Below, piece by piece: positions 1-11,290 of a DNA stretch of 64,000 nucleotides (its first letter is position 1; each line of letters begins with the position of its first letter). The notes below the pieces were generated by a model. That model searched no databases, was not told the DNA's origin, and saw only the letters and a list, made by a program, of their open reading frames with translations. Origin of the DNA: Trichobilharzia szidati (lineage: Eukaryota; Platyhelminthes; Trematoda; Strigeidida; Schistosomatidae); the NCBI GenBank assembly GCA_944472155.2, contig OX235275.1:58917228-58981227 (forward strand), in the 5' to 3' direction. A program made the position numbers and the translations under genes.

Positions 1-840
1 CACTAGGTGCAACAACATAGAATGGCTGATTGACATTACGACTGCTTTTCCTAACCACCTTGAACAATGCTCAGGAAGGCGATGGTGGGCTTGTCAGGTA
101 TTTCTACCTACATAACTGTCTCCACGAAAACAGTAGCTTATCGTCGAACTACATTGGAATTATACAACTAGTGGTGTTGTGGCGGAAATAATGTTTTAGA
201 CAACAACCCATCATTACTTGATGTCCTTCGGGCAAGAAGGCAAGATGGCAGTTCTATGCTGGGTGTTTTCTGGAATAAGAAGTCATAGATTGCCCAACAT
301 ACCCATTTCCGATCGTTTGTACATCTTGCATACAAGTGAAATCTCATCGGTATTCCGATGCTTATTGCTAGGAAAAATGGAACGACTAACACTCCAAACG
401 ACGAAGTATAAGGAGAATAGAAAACTCATTATTCGAGAATGGATATCCATAAGAATTTTTCAAAGTCCACATGATGAGAACATAAAGACAGAGAGAAGAA
501 AAAAAGTGTATATAAGACTTTGTCTTTCAAAGGAGATGCTGGTACTGAATTGCTGCCATCAGAAATCAGAAAAATAATAGCATTATGAACAAAATAAGCA
601 ACACCGAAACAACTAAATTTTCATAACTCAAGGTTGTGTTGGTAGTTAGGGACTTTTAGATGTCAGTCTAAATTCTACCTTCCAATTGCTTCTGCTGTAG
701 GAATTATAAGCAGGAAATCAAAATGACCGACTTCCTTCTATCGACCTTTTGACAAAATTATTTAGCGAATAATTCTATACTATTTAATTAAAACACTAGT
801 AGTTTAACAGAAGTAACACAAATATTATGATTATACGATG
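1..840. other. No recognised gene
   Basis: I recognise no gene or repeat here. A 119-codon open frame at 218-577 is low in complexity, has no recognisable domain and overlaps an antisense frame, so I treat it as chance. Confidence 0.5.
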
Positions 841-960
841 AAAATGAAACCAATCATTCAGTGAATCGAATTTTCAAAAGAATGGATACTGAACAAAGAG
901 TACTCTTTTCGATAACTTCATCATCAGGCTCTACAGTTATGTATACATTATAGCGAATGA
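840..960. repeat. Family F dispersed repeat, copy 1
   Basis: It resembles 60205-60330. Both contain a phrase reading roughly 'tcgataacttc(a/c)tcatca', followed by a 'ctctacag/ctctatag' block and an AT-rich 'gttata(t/c)' run. Two copies in one window show it is dispersed; the parent element is unknown. Confidence 0.45.
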
Positions 961-2880
961 ATGAATTAGTGCTTTGAACAACATTAATGTTGTTTGATAA
1001 CATCGAATCAATAATATTGATAGATTACAGCTGAATAGCATCAACATAAAATAAGCCGAATGTCAGAAGAATTAGGAAAGATAATATTACAAATTCATGA
1101 ATTTATAGTCTCTACTGAAGGCCAGGGCAGTAGTAGGTGCTGGCTGGACTTGCTTCTTTTGCACACAGAGCAGTAGTTGTTTCACGCGAATGATGCTGTT
1201 TAAAGCGTGCGGTACCTTGATATTTTCGGCAGTTTATTTGGTATCAGGTAGATGATAGAGAAGGATTCTTCAATGCTGGCTGACTTTGTGGCCGGCCGGT
1301 TTGCACCAGATGGTGCAATCCAATTTCATCAAAAAAAATACTTATGTCCGTTTCACTCTTATCTTAACTAGAAACTTAAAATAAGACTGTCTCTTCTGAC
1401 TACCACCATTATTCTTCGTGGAAATATGTTTCTTTCTTTCCTTATTCAGACTAATTAAGCGAACTGGATGTATGAAACTCCAAGAGACCTGAGTTTACTT
1501 CTCTGCTTATTGTTTTAAGGGAATTCGAGATATCTAGCTGATGTCCTGAGTCAGCCAGATATTACATGAATACGCTGTTTGAAAAAGACTCACTTCTTCT
1601 TCACGGCAAATTCTTCGGCTAATATGTGTTCCCTAAAATCTATGATAGGTCCTTTCTTTCTGTTCTTCCAATGTTGTATCGGCTGTGGAAGCTACAAGTG
1701 AATTGATATAGACACAACTGGAAGCTACAAAGGAGGAGTATCTAGCAACTTTCGATTGAACTGACGAACATCCCGTTTGGTACAGGCACAAATCAATCTA
1801 GCCACAGGGAATGTTGTTAATTTCTCTAATGATCTAAAGGGTGACGTTAAAATTGTAATTAAAACCAAACACAAAAAAACGATTATCTTTCAATGTTCAG
1901 GTTGTACGCAGCTAAAGTGAAGATACCAACGACGAAATAGACAATGTGTTTTTATCCACTGTGTTCCATCATCTCTTCTTCTTGTTGGTTATTGCTTAAA
2001 CCCTCCACATTTGTCAGGTGGTTAATTTCACTTTCAAACAAGCAAGCACGACTTACATGAACTGGTTCGTTCCCCATGATTCTACTATCATAGATGCCAC
2101 AGAAGGTGAAATTATCTCGAAAATAAAACACCCTGGACTGTGTATTTCATCTGATCTCTCTTAGTCTTCCCATATCAGGTTAGTTGCCAGGATGATATTT
2201 CGTTTGACGTTCTATGTAAGGAAGTTAAGACGATCTGGTATCATCCCGTCTCTACTGTTACAGTTTTTTAACTCCTGTATTCTGCATATCCTTCTTTACT
2301 GTTCCCCTACACCTTAATCTTTCCTGGGACACTTAAGAAAGACTTTGCTACACTGAGCGAAGGGCACTAAAAGTGGTCAGTAGACTGGGTGATTGGGGTG
2401 TTGCTAAACCAACTCGTTAATACTGTCGTAGATAGACACATTGACCCATTCATGCAAGCAATTAACAAATATTATCTCGTCGGATCCTCAGCATCCTCTC
2501 TATATACACAACTCTCTCCTTCCATCTATTTCATCACGTAGGTGGACTAGAAGCACCTATGGAAGACTGTATACTCGGACGACCAAGTACAAAATCTCTA
2601 CAATACCTTTTTTGACAGGCACTCATTTTATGTGATGCGAAGAGTGTAAGGCAGGAACTTACCAACTTGCTGAGGAACTCTAAATAGACGGCGCCACTTT
2701 ATGTTTTCATTGTTACATTGCGGTTAATATTTTCACTTTATTTTATTTTATTTTCATATTCTTACTGAACTATATTATCAATATAAATAAATGTCTTGTT
2801 TTAATTAGTCCCCCTTCAATGAGAAAATTAGATGCCGTATTACATGTAATATTACATGCTGTAATGTGTATGAAATCAAT
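960..2880. other. No recognised gene
   Basis: Mixed AT-rich sequence with short open frames only. I see no tRNA-like box pair, no reverse transcriptase motif and no long simple repeat. Confidence 0.5.
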
Positions 2881-3800
2881 ATTCACACAATGGAATCACT
2901 GTCACACTCATAAAAAGTGATGATTATAGATCAGTTTAGGTGGGAAGGCGTGGGGGGAGGGGCGGCGTATTACAACTTCATACTTAAGGGGAGAATTTAT
3001 GACATAATGTACTTGTACTCACCCTTCCCTTCCCTCCCCTTCCTTGTAAGCTGTGAACAGTTATCAAACACGTATTGTCACCCCACCCACACACACACAC
3101 GCACAAACCAATAACATGTATGTCGCATAGAGAATCACACGCATCTACACTCTGTGAAGAAACATTTCTCGTCGATACGTCTGTCCACCACCACCTCTGC
3201 CACTCCTCCTTGTGGAATTACAGCTACAATGATGAGATGTCAACACGCTGAGGAAGATGAGAAGGCGTAACTTGAGGAGAAGAAAATTATTCAATTAATT
3301 ATTTATTGATTATTGTTATACAAGCAAATTTTGAAATCAGAAGATGCATAAAATCATCCTGAGCATGTACGCACACACACACTACACAGACACATACACA
3401 CACACATACAACGCATAACATGAACATGTCTGTGATAAGCCATAATTATCAGAACATGTAAGAGAGAGTGAATGTATGGCTTCGCATGTCTAAAATGCTG
3501 TCAATTGGAACCCCCTCCTCTGTACTCACCTACCACACACACACGCACACATAGACGCAGAAATACACACATAAAGGAATGATGAATTCAACAGACAAGG
3601 AAAACAGGAAAGAAGCATCACATGAAGTGAAGAGAAGAGATGAGAAAAGGATCGGTAAATCACAGAGAATGTTATCTCTCCTTACAGTAAAATAAATAAT
3701 TAACGTGTTATTATTATCATTATTATTATACAGTAATAATAATGATAATAATAGCAGTAATACTAATCATATTTCACGTAAATGATACGTTGTTAAATAG
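2880..3800. repeat. Simple-sequence island 1
   Basis: Rich in short CA/AC runs (about 3090-3110, 3375-3410, 3535-3560), CCACC tracts and TTA/AAT runs (3705-3750). It contains none of the SINE families that crowd neighbouring DNA. Confidence 0.7.
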
Positions 3801-4380
3801 TTGATGAATTAAAATTCAAAAGTGTGAATTATTAACATCATCACCGTGCCCCTCCCCATCATAGAATGGTCAGTATTCAACGGAGAAAACATGAACGTGG
3901 ATGAGAAGAGAATAACAAGGGTGATGTTGATGTTTATGGTGATGAAGGGAATAATATAAGAACGTTGACTAAATTCTATCACCTTTGCTAATTATTATAA
4001 TTATCAATAACCGCCTGATAGATCAATCGATAAAACAGTCAACGGAGAGACATATTCTCCTATGTGTACATTCATGTTTAAATGTTTAAGAATGACTTAA
4101 AGTATGAATCGAGTAACAATATTATGAAGATCACAACTGTGATTTGAAGTCGACGAAGGGGAAATATCCACCCAGAGTATTTCACTTTCATTTCGAGTGA
4201 AACCCAGGACTTCAAGCTTCGACACTTAAAGTTTCTAAAAAGATGGCGTTGTTTTTGTTTCTACAGTGTCGAGTTCCTAGCCTCATGTCCAAAATTCCCC
4301 GTTTTCGAGGCTTAACACCGGGTAGGCTAGGTTGAAAACTGCCTCCTTGTTGGGTAGCTTTCTACAGTTGTACTGCTAGA
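3800..4380. other. No recognised gene
   Basis: No open frame of note and no repeat family recognised. A segment around 4200-4330 (ending 'cgaggcttaacaccgggtag') faintly resembles 17430-17520, which may mark another old dispersed repeat. Confidence 0.4.
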
Positions 4381-4500
4381 CACGAAAGCTAAGGTATATT
4401 TTTCATTAATCAAAGAGCTGTTTATATTATCTACAGTTGTTTATATTCGTTAACCAATCACGGAGCGTGTGATTTCGGCTTACATCATACCACCACAGTA
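4380..4500 (+). repeat. Family D dispersed repeat, copy 1
   Basis: It shares the phrase 'ggtatatttttcattaatca' and the following blocks with 58110-58255, and in reverse with 63240-63490. It is a partial copy, extending through 'cgttaaccaatca' and 'gtgtgattt(c/t)ggcttaca'. Class unknown. Confidence 0.65.
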
Positions 4501-4965
4501 CCAATGACTCCCTATTCTCTAATAATCCTACACAACTGCCTTCCAGATACACGGAACTTAAAGGATAAACGGGTTCAAACGAGACTCAGGTCTACCAACT
4601 CACTGTACATGTAGTCTAATCCAATGACCTGCTTAGTTCATGCCACCATAAGATCACATATTATTCCGTCACGCTTGACAGATCTGTCAACATAAAGTCA
4701 CTAGGACACTATCTCGCAGCATCTGACAGGCTAATTAAGCCCCTCTACCCCATCTAATGCATGACCCCAGACAAATTTCTGAAAGGGGAACTGAAGCCTT
4801 TTGATTTCTCTCAATAAGGATAGTAAATATTCAATGTGTAAAAATGTGACAAAAGTATGAATTCCTCACAGTGTAATGGTAGAAGACGAAAGACTTGGTA
4901 AAGGAATGTTAATTTAGCAGTTTGGTATCTTTATATAGCAAAATTATGTACACCTTATCTTCAAA
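4500..4965. other. No recognised gene
   Basis: No supported coding sequence, RNA gene or repeat family seen. Confidence 0.45.
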
Positions 4966-5450
4966 TCACCGTCCCGACCGAAAGCTGCTACCTTGTCGTG
5001 GTGGTCGCGCTTGAACACTGCAATGACCCAACAAGCTATACTGGCTGAGACTTATGTCGCTTGAGGTCCTACCATGCCAGAAAGGTTGTTTGGATAGCGG
5101 TTAGACAAAAAGCAGCTACCCAATCCAACACTATGATTCAAACAAATCCACAAAATATCATGCCGGATTGGTCGGGGCCCGGATTAACAACAACCGCGCT
5201 TCCTGCAGCTGTGTCACAGGGCAGAAGTGATAAATATGCTACTGAGACACACCAAATAAAAATGGACAAACAAAAACAGGCCGCGTGTGACCGGCCTCAA
5301 GCAGTTGTCCCCTGGGCTCTGCGGTCACGCAACCAACTTCCACGGTGTGGGCAGCCAGGAAGTAACAATCGCCCTCATAATCCGAAACGCACGCGAAACC
5401 TCTCTAATCCTCGAATCACAGTTTAGACATATCCTCCATGTTGTGCCTGC
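4965..5450 (+). repeat. Family E dispersed repeat, copy 1
   Basis: The section at about 5283-5400 matches 51930-52070, both containing 'agcagttgtcccctgggct' and a later 'ggaagtaaca(a/g)tc' block. The 121-codon frame at 5061-5426 runs through it, but its reading frame is not conserved in the second copy, so it is probably not a gene. It could be the 5' region of a retrotransposon; no reverse transcriptase motif is visible. Confidence 0.6.
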
Positions 5451-5930
5451 TACTTCTCACCTTCCTTCATTATTGTCTTTCTTTGTGTTCCTTTCATGTC
5501 GTCTCCCATGTATCCCTACAACGCTGTATTATTATTTGCTTTCTCTAACGTCGAATCTATCTCCTTGCTATTTGATGTTTTTTATGCCAATGAGCGTCTC
5601 TTTACATATATACTACTGATAAACCTTACCAGTAGCACACACCACGACAGCCCACTAATATTGAGCATACGGTTTTCATAATTAACAATTTGAAATTGCT
5701 CACTGAACGTAAATGATGCAGTTGATTTAAACAAATTTACGCAATGTTGACAATATACCTCTCATCGCTGATTGAGTAAAACAGAAGAGAGGATGGGCAA
5801 TACTTGTTAGGGGGGATGTTGATTTGTTTCCTCATGTGTGATGATCACCTTGGATTTATATCGGTGTTAAAGAACCACTGAACACCAGGTAGGGATTACT
5901 AGACAGGTGTACTCTTGAATTTAATCTGAT
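5450..5930. other. Pyrimidine-rich spacer
   Basis: CT-rich stretch (5440-5600) whose short open frames consist of Leu, Ser, Phe and Tyr, typical of pyrimidine bias rather than coding. Nothing else recognised. Confidence 0.5.
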
Positions 5931-6225
5931 GATCGCTAGTCGTTACTAACTGCAGGATGAAGTTGTCTGGATTTCTAGCATGAGAGTTCATGACCAGTGG
6001 AGTCTACTAAGTCAGTCAGATATGAGGACTCAACACGTGTGACATTGCCTAGTGACAGTCATGCTAAAATCACGAATTAGTAGAAGTTAGAATTCACGGG
6101 TTGGCGATTGAGTTGGTTCCCGATGGCTGAACGGTCTACCAGCTTGCCTTAGTTGTAATCGGAAGGCCTTAGGGTTCGAATCCCACTATGTGAGTGCGCA
6201 CTGTCAATGATTCCCAAACTAGAAC
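5930..6225 (+). repeat. Family A SINE, copy truncated in the ribozyme
   Basis: It has the family A 5' section ('gctagtcgttac...gtcatgaccagt') and a tRNA-Thr-like head ending in a B box ('ggttcgaatccc' near 6175). The ribozyme region is cut at about 6225, where a second copy begins abruptly at 'agatcgggtgtgagg', giving a head-to-tail junction. Confidence 0.8.
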
Positions 6226-6560
6226 TAGCAGATCGGGTGTGAGGACAAACACTCGCCGAAGACATTGGCTAGTGGTCGGGCTATGTAATGAATTGGCAGA
6301 AGTTTGAAATCACGCACTGGTCATTGGGTTGGATCACAGTGGATTAGTGGCCTACGAGCTCGCTAGCTTTGTAACCAGGAGGTTCTGCGTTATAACACCA
6401 GTGGTTGCGTACTGATGAAGAGTCGTAAACTGGGACGAAATAGCTGTCCAGTACTCCCAGATGGTTTTCCAATGGTTGTCCAACCAATGTCAGCTCATGA
6501 TGAAATCCTGTAACCAATCAACCAAATCCCTACAAACCAACACTTGAACGAAACAGTTGG
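6226..6560 (+). repeat. Family A SINE (HHR-SINE), near complete 3' part
   Basis: The order is 5' body, tRNA-like head at about 6340-6405, HHR fold, then 'tttccaatggttgtccaac', 'cagctcatgatgaaatcctg' and the 3' end 'aaatccctacaaaccaacac'. The B box is decayed (6385-6400). Confidence 0.85.
6409..6454 (+). ncRNA. Hammerhead ribozyme-like motif (family A)
   Basis: Stem I is GTACTG (6409-6414) with CAGTAC (6449-6454). The core segment is ATGAAGA, where CTGANGA is expected, so C3 is A. Stem II is GTCG/GGAC, flawed. GAAA is intact at 6437-6440. Stem III is the nearly self-complementary ATAGCTGT, followed by the cleavage-site C. Activity is doubtful because C3 normally pairs with G8. Confidence 0.7.
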
Positions 6561-6689
6561 CTCATTTTCAATGGTTCTCTAACTGATATCAATCCGCCTT
6601 GAGTACCTAGGTAACTTTATCAATAAATATATTTAAATATAAACCAATCATGGTGATTTATCAATAAGATAATAAAACTGTTTTCAAGA

Positions 6690-6815
6690 GTTGGTCTGTA
6701 AGGATTAGTTTTTGTTTTTACGAGTTTGACCACGGATTGATACCAGTTAGAGAAACATTGAAAACCAGAAAGTTTGGAAATCATCGGCAGTACGCAACCA
6801 CTGGGGTTCGAATAC
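6690..6815 (-). repeat. Family A SINE fragment, minus
   Basis: It starts 'caagagttggtctgtaagga' and runs through 'gttagagaaacattgaaaacc' to 'atcatcggcagtacgcaacc', the minus-strand start of the ribozyme and tRNA head. It meets the plus-strand copy at about 6815 back to back. Confidence 0.75.
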
Positions 6816-7090
6816 CATCAGGTCCCAGTGGCTGAATGGTATACGAGCTTGCCTTGTAACTGGTAGGTCGTGGGTTCAAACCCCAGTCGCGCTAAAATCA
6901 CGAAATTGGTAGGAGTTAGAAGTCATCAGCCAGTAGCCAAATGGTCTATGAGGTCTCTTTGTGCTTGGAAGGGCCTGGTTTCAACCCCCAGTGGGTGTGT
7001 ACTGCTGATTAATCCCAAACTAGGACGAAATAGCTGGCCAGTACTTCCAGCTGGTTTCCAATGGTTGTCTAACTGACTATGTACTTGCTA
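6815..7090 (+). repeat. Family A SINE, rearranged copy
   Basis: It holds two tRNA-like heads. The first is complete (about 6820-6890: A box 'tggctgaatgg', B box 'ggttcaaacccc'); the second is decayed (about 6930-6990) and is followed by an HHR fold and the 3' body. It looks like a fusion of two monomers. Confidence 0.8.
6999..7044 (+). ncRNA. Hammerhead ribozyme-like motif (family A)
   Basis: Stem I GTACTG/CAGTAC is perfect. The core segment CTGATTA keeps C3 but has U at position 8. The loop CAAACTA is followed by GGAC, and GAAA is intact at 7027-7030. Stem III AATAGCTGG ends in GGC, so the usual U16.1 is lost. Useful because it shows the ancestral C after GTACTG. Confidence 0.7.
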
Positions 7091-7354
7091 ACTAACCAAA
7101 TGAGGTCAAAATTCATGTTTACCTTGTCAGCGGTAGTACGCCATCCATCTGAGAATCGTCACACAAACGTGAATAACTTGAATACATCATGGCCTCAATT
7201 TTATCAGTATGATTCCATACATAGTCGAAGATAAACATAGAAACAACTATACGAATGTGCAGTATTGATCGAAATCTATTAGTCAAACATCAGCACTGAA
7301 GAAAATACAGGGGGAGATCAGAGTGTACTTGCTCTAGTGTTAAACAGAAAGGAG

Positions 7355-7490
7355 CCTTTTTGACTTGACACTATTCAGTAACTAGTGTCATGTGTCTACT
7401 CCTATCTTTGGTACAGATTGAATTCTACCAGTTACTGACTAGTGTTCAATCAAAAATATCCAATACAGTCCTACAGGAGGTCAATTGCGA
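7355..7490 (+). repeat. Family B flanking section
   Basis: The blocks 'agtaactagtgtc', 'gactagtgttcaatcaaa' and 'cagtcctacaggaggtca' recur beside the other B copies (about 39990-40015, 46910 and 47225-47265). They are the junction of adjoining B units. Confidence 0.65.
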
Positions 7491-7790
7491 GGCTGAATAG
7501 CTCAGTGGTAACGTCTCTGACTGCAGTACTAACTGGGTGACGCTGGTTTAAATCTCAGAAGGGGGACATGAAATCCTTCAAGGTTGCAGATACGCTGGTC
7601 TTGCTGAGTGGTGAGTGCCAACTAGCACGAAGCCTAAATCAGGCAAGGCTTCCTGTGGCCGATTTCCTCCAACCATCAAATACCGAAACAGGAGCCTTGC
7701 ATGACGCGGATATTGCCTTTGCCTTCACTCATCAGTTAAGACGTCTATGCAAACCAAGAGGAGTTCAATTACTTACCTTATGAGATTTGA
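7490..7790 (+). repeat. Family B SINE, copy 1 (tRNA-Cys-like head)
   Basis: The head holds an A box 'tagctcagtggtaacg' and 'ctgactgcagta', resembling the tRNA-Cys(GCA) anticodon arm. The B box is weak ('ggtttaaatctc'). It is followed by the family block 'aaatccttcaaggttgcaga', an HHR-like fold and 'cctccaaccatcaaatacc'. Confidence 0.8.
7593..7650 (+). ncRNA. Hammerhead ribozyme-like motif (family B), decayed
   Basis: The core segment GTGGTGA (7608-7614) is followed by stem II GTGC (7615-7618)/GCAC (7625-7628), perfect, around a CAACTA loop. GAAG replaces GAAA and the stem III strand is damaged (CCTAAATC). Probably inactive. Confidence 0.55.
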
Positions 7791-8235
7791 TCCTTCCTCA
7801 CCAAACTTACTACTAACATGTGGTATGGGATCAGGATGCCTGCATGCGCAGATCTAGATCAGATAATATAATCATCAGTACACATGAATTTTTTGACAAT
7901 CTTCTCACTGAGTGGTGATTATTACAAAACAAAGTTGAAATTAAACTTGTCAACCATTTCATACGTTCACATTTCATATACACAACAGAATAATACCCTC
8001 CACAAATTCTTCTTATCACTATTAATTAACCTCAATATCTCCAAATTCTAGAAATAACAAAACTGAATCGAAAACTCCCAGTTATTCGCCTTTAATTCTC
8101 TTATTATTTATTATTATTACTATTAATTATTATTCTTCTTTCATCCTTTCAACTTTATCCAGTTGTTTATATTTCCTTAATTACTTATTTATATTTCCCG
8201 CTTAATTGATCGATCGATCGATCGGTTGATCAATC
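7790..8235. repeat. Spacer ending in a (GATC)n microsatellite
   Basis: No gene recognised in 7790-8205. At 8208-8228 there is a run of GATC/CGAT units, followed by ACTG/TGAC units (about 8235-8262). Confidence 0.75.
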
Positions 8236-9130
8236 AACTGACTGACTGCCTGACTGACTGATTTAAAAATTCCGGCAAATGTTCAATGTGTACAATATGC
8301 TTGAATTTATCAAATAGCATGCATGAAATAATTTGAAATGTGATGACATTTTTACTGTTTTCTTTGGTAAATGAACAAGTGAAGTGAAGTGAAGAGAAGA
8401 GAGTAGTGTCAGCAGAGAAAAAAGGGGAAGAAGACGTGAAGAGAAGGAATAAAGAGAGAGGGAGTGTGTGGGTGGGTGGGGGGAGAATTGAGAGGTGGAG
8501 AATAGATACAGTCAAATAAAATATTTTAGAAAACAATATCAACTCATCAAAAATCAAAAAGTTAATTAGAATTAGAATTCTCTTCTCATCTTAACTCATC
8601 TCATCTCTGCTTAACATAATGAATCTCCACATTCATTCACTCTTATTTGAAATGAATATTGGTTATTTTTTCTAAAAATTAAAAAAAGGCTGAAAAACTG
8701 AAGTTTTCTTTTCCTTTCTCAGAAGAATATTCATTCACATTTTTGATTTTAGTTCCTTCTGTCTCTATGTGTGTGTATCTATCCATTTCAAATGATAAAT
8801 ATGACAACAAAGTTGTTGTATGAGATAAATTCCCCACCCCCAACCCCTCAACCACCAAAGAAATGAATGACAGATCGAACGATCCATCATCACCCTAGTC
8901 ATCATCATCAGCATTATCTTCATGGGAATATGGCCACCACCACTACCACCACCACGTCAACTGTCATGGGTACTACTCATTTCTACTTACTTTATAAGTA
9001 GTATATATGATTATCGGGAAAAATCTTATTAAGAATTGAATATATTCCATTGTTAATTTTGTCTTTATTATTTCATAATCAAAAATTTATTTATTATTTA
9101 TACTGAAACATAAACTTGGTACTTTATGTG
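8235..9130. repeat. Simple-sequence island 2
   Basis: Purine-rich GAAGAG/GTGGG stretch at 8380-8490, AT-rich DNA, ATC repeats (8880-8920) and CCACCA runs (8930-8957). The minus-strand open frame at 8234-8557 is compositional: mostly Pro, Leu and Ser from a CT-rich strand. Confidence 0.65.
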
Positions 9131-10240
9131 CCACACACACACATATAGTTCGTGCAAGGGCTGGGATTCTGCCGGGATTTAGGGGGTAACACATACACAC
9201 ACAACACCCTGAGCCTTCTACGTGAAGTCTCATTCACAAGGCAGTGAAGAAGGGCTAGGAGCTACAGATGACTAAAATATATTCATACATCGTTCAGTCC
9301 TTTCGGATTCTGTAGCCTATGTACACCACCATAGATTTGGAATGAGAGTTTCCGAGCTCCCCTAGGTTGGTAGACCTGTTTGTCCAGCAATTCGGTTGTA
9401 GGCACCAGATGTTAGTATTGTCCCTTTCACTTTTGTCAAGCAGTAAATAGGATTTAATTGAAAGAGACTATGGACGCGAGGTCACAGAAGTGAGAGCATT
9501 TCGACAAGGGAACTGAAGTCTACCCACCTTCAGTCGTTTACGGGGCTTCAAAATCTATACCCGTTTTTGTTATAGTAGGGCACTTTTGCCTCACTTATGA
9601 GCTTCATGTCCTCCTTCGTGTGATACAGTGTACTGTCTCCACTAGTTGGGCAGTTTTTACTCTTTCCTGTTTTACATATGAAGCTGTTCCCCCACCTCCA
9701 TTTGTCCTTGCATACGCACTATCACAAACAAACATATGCACACACGTATGTGAAGAGAAGCCGTCCTCTATGTTCTAGTCGAGTTTACGCTGTTTAGTTG
9801 AGACGATCAACTGGATGACGAACTCTGAGATCTGATCGTAATCTGAAATGCAAATCTCCCAATATACAGTGATCTCATGTTGACATCTGTGTGTAGTTTC
9901 AAAGTGACCAATAAAATTTGAACTACATCGGCCAGCCTTATGATTCACAGACGATGTGTGTAACACTACTTCATACTGAAGGTACATTCTTCTGAATATG
10001 CTTCTGTTCATACTATTAGCTTTCCACTGAAATAATATTCAAATGTTGTATGACGTCACTTCAGCTCATGAGCTGCACATTCATGGAGTCGGCATAGCAA
10101 CAAAGATGTGATGTTAATGTACTTGTTAACTTTGAAATTGTACCAATATAGAGATGGACCTCACAGTATCGATTTTTAACCTTACCATGTTACATAAAAG
10201 TGTAAGGAGGCGGGGTTGGGAAACACTAAGCGGATAGGAT
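9130..10240. other. No recognised gene
   Basis: Several CA runs near 9130 and 9193. No domain, RNA gene or known family seen. The 78-codon minus frame at 9775-10011 has no recognisable motif. Confidence 0.45.
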
Positions 10241-10430
10241 TTCCTCATGAGCTTATATCGGTTAAAGAACTACTTGAAAACCACCAGGGAGTACTGGACA
10301 GCTAACTGTTTCGTCCTAGATTAGGACTCTTCACAGCACAAGTCCATCAGACTTCGAACTCAGAACCTTCTGGTTACAGGGTGAGCAAATAGATCATTAA
10401 CCCACTGGGACCTGATCCAGCGGTCCATGA
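10240..10430 (-). repeat. Family A SINE fragment, minus
   Basis: It runs from 'tcatgagcttatatcggtta' through an HHR-like fold (10291-10338) to a B-box remnant ('tcgaactcagaacc') and 'ccactgggacctgatcc' near the A box. The 5' body is missing. Confidence 0.8.
10291..10338 (-). ncRNA. Hammerhead ribozyme-like motif (family A)
   Basis: On the minus strand, stem II is GTCC/GGAC with loop TAATCTA, GAAA is intact, and stem III is lengthened (ACAGTTAGCTGT, still self-complementary). The 3' strand of stem I is CAGTAC, but its partner has decayed to GTGCTG. The core segment is TGTGAAGA, off consensus at its first bases. Confidence 0.65.
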
Positions 10431-10433
10431 CAA

Positions 10434-10850
10434 ATGATCAAAGAATGTGGGAAGGATAAACTGCCACGTTGGGCCATTTCAATGTATGTTTGTGAATTCA
10501 CTTGTTCTAATGAAGCTATTTATATCAAGTGCATAAAGCACACACTTTCCAAGTATTATTTGGCGTGGTTAACAAGAGGACCTGGTGAACTCACGCCATA
10601 TACTTCCATCAGAGTCGTCTTTTAAGGTTATCTACAAGGTGAGAATGAATGATACAAGGGGTGCTAAGTTTCAGTGTTTGTATATGGTCGAGGTGGTAGC
10701 TATTCGTCAACATAACCTCGAACTCTGGATACAGAAAGAATTTTTCCAGTCTCTTATTCTACAACATGGTCTTAATCTCTTCCCTAATCAATCACTTTTA
10801 CTTTTAGGAATGTGCTTAATTATAGATTTTGAACACTTTTGAGCACATTT
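10434..10850 (+). pseudogene. PLE-type GIY-YIG nuclease fragment, family 2
   Basis: Translated in pieces. The first reads CEFTCSNEAIYIKC (resembling the cysteine-bearing start of a GIY-YIG-like retroelement nuclease), then LSKYYLAWL. The second frame holds FKVIYKVR and later VEVVAIRQHNLELWIQKEFF. The second block resembles the translation of 18120-18310 (FKIIYRIHANF...LLKTAEA), so it is a dispersed family. The two blocks lie in different frames, so the copy is broken. The assignment to a Penelope-like nuclease is from memory of family motifs. Confidence 0.5.
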
Positions 10851-10984
10851 GCAAACTTTACAATAAGCACTGAAATAATCAAGTTCCAATATCCACACAG
10901 GACGAGAAAAGAACAACACGGCTGAATCTCTCAGTGACACGGAATAGTAAACTGTACACTATTAGTACTACCACTAATATCTAA

Positions 10985-11290
10985 CAGTTAGTAGCTATAA
11001 GAGTAGAACTTGTGCGCTGTGATAGAGTATAATTCCATCGTGGGTAAAATTTATTTTGATAAAGTCTCACAGTGTGTACAGTATACAGTAATATTTACTG
11101 ATGAACACTTTTTGAGCACAATTTATTACTGCTCACTATCATATCAAGGTACTCACACAACTTTCTAACTTCGTTTACATAATTCCATTATTTTTCATCG
11201 CTTCAGTTGATTGGTAGCAGCATTTTCCATATTTCCGGTATGAGTGATGAGTCATTTCTATTGCACGTGTTGGGTGTAGACTCGATCAAC
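10985..11290 (-). repeat. PLE pseudo-LTR-like end
   Basis: It matches the arms at 50085-50215 and 51110-51245: 'tagagtataa(t/c)tcca', 'ttttgataaa(g/a)tc', 'agtaatatttactgatga', 'gagcacaattt' and 'atatcaaggtac'. It follows the coding remnant 3' on the minus strand. A degenerate HHR may lie at about 11090-11160: stem II GAGCA/TGCTC on the minus strand. Confidence 0.75.

Noticed and set aside
218..577. 119-codon open frame near the window start
   Set aside because: No domain, no codon bias visible, no second copy. Length is not exceptional for 64 kb.
5061..5426. 121-codon open frame
   Set aside because: Lies in family E; the second copy at 51.9 kb does not keep the frame.
8234..8557. Minus frame rich in Pro, Leu and Ser
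   Set aside because: Derived from a GAAGAG/GTGGG simple-sequence stretch.
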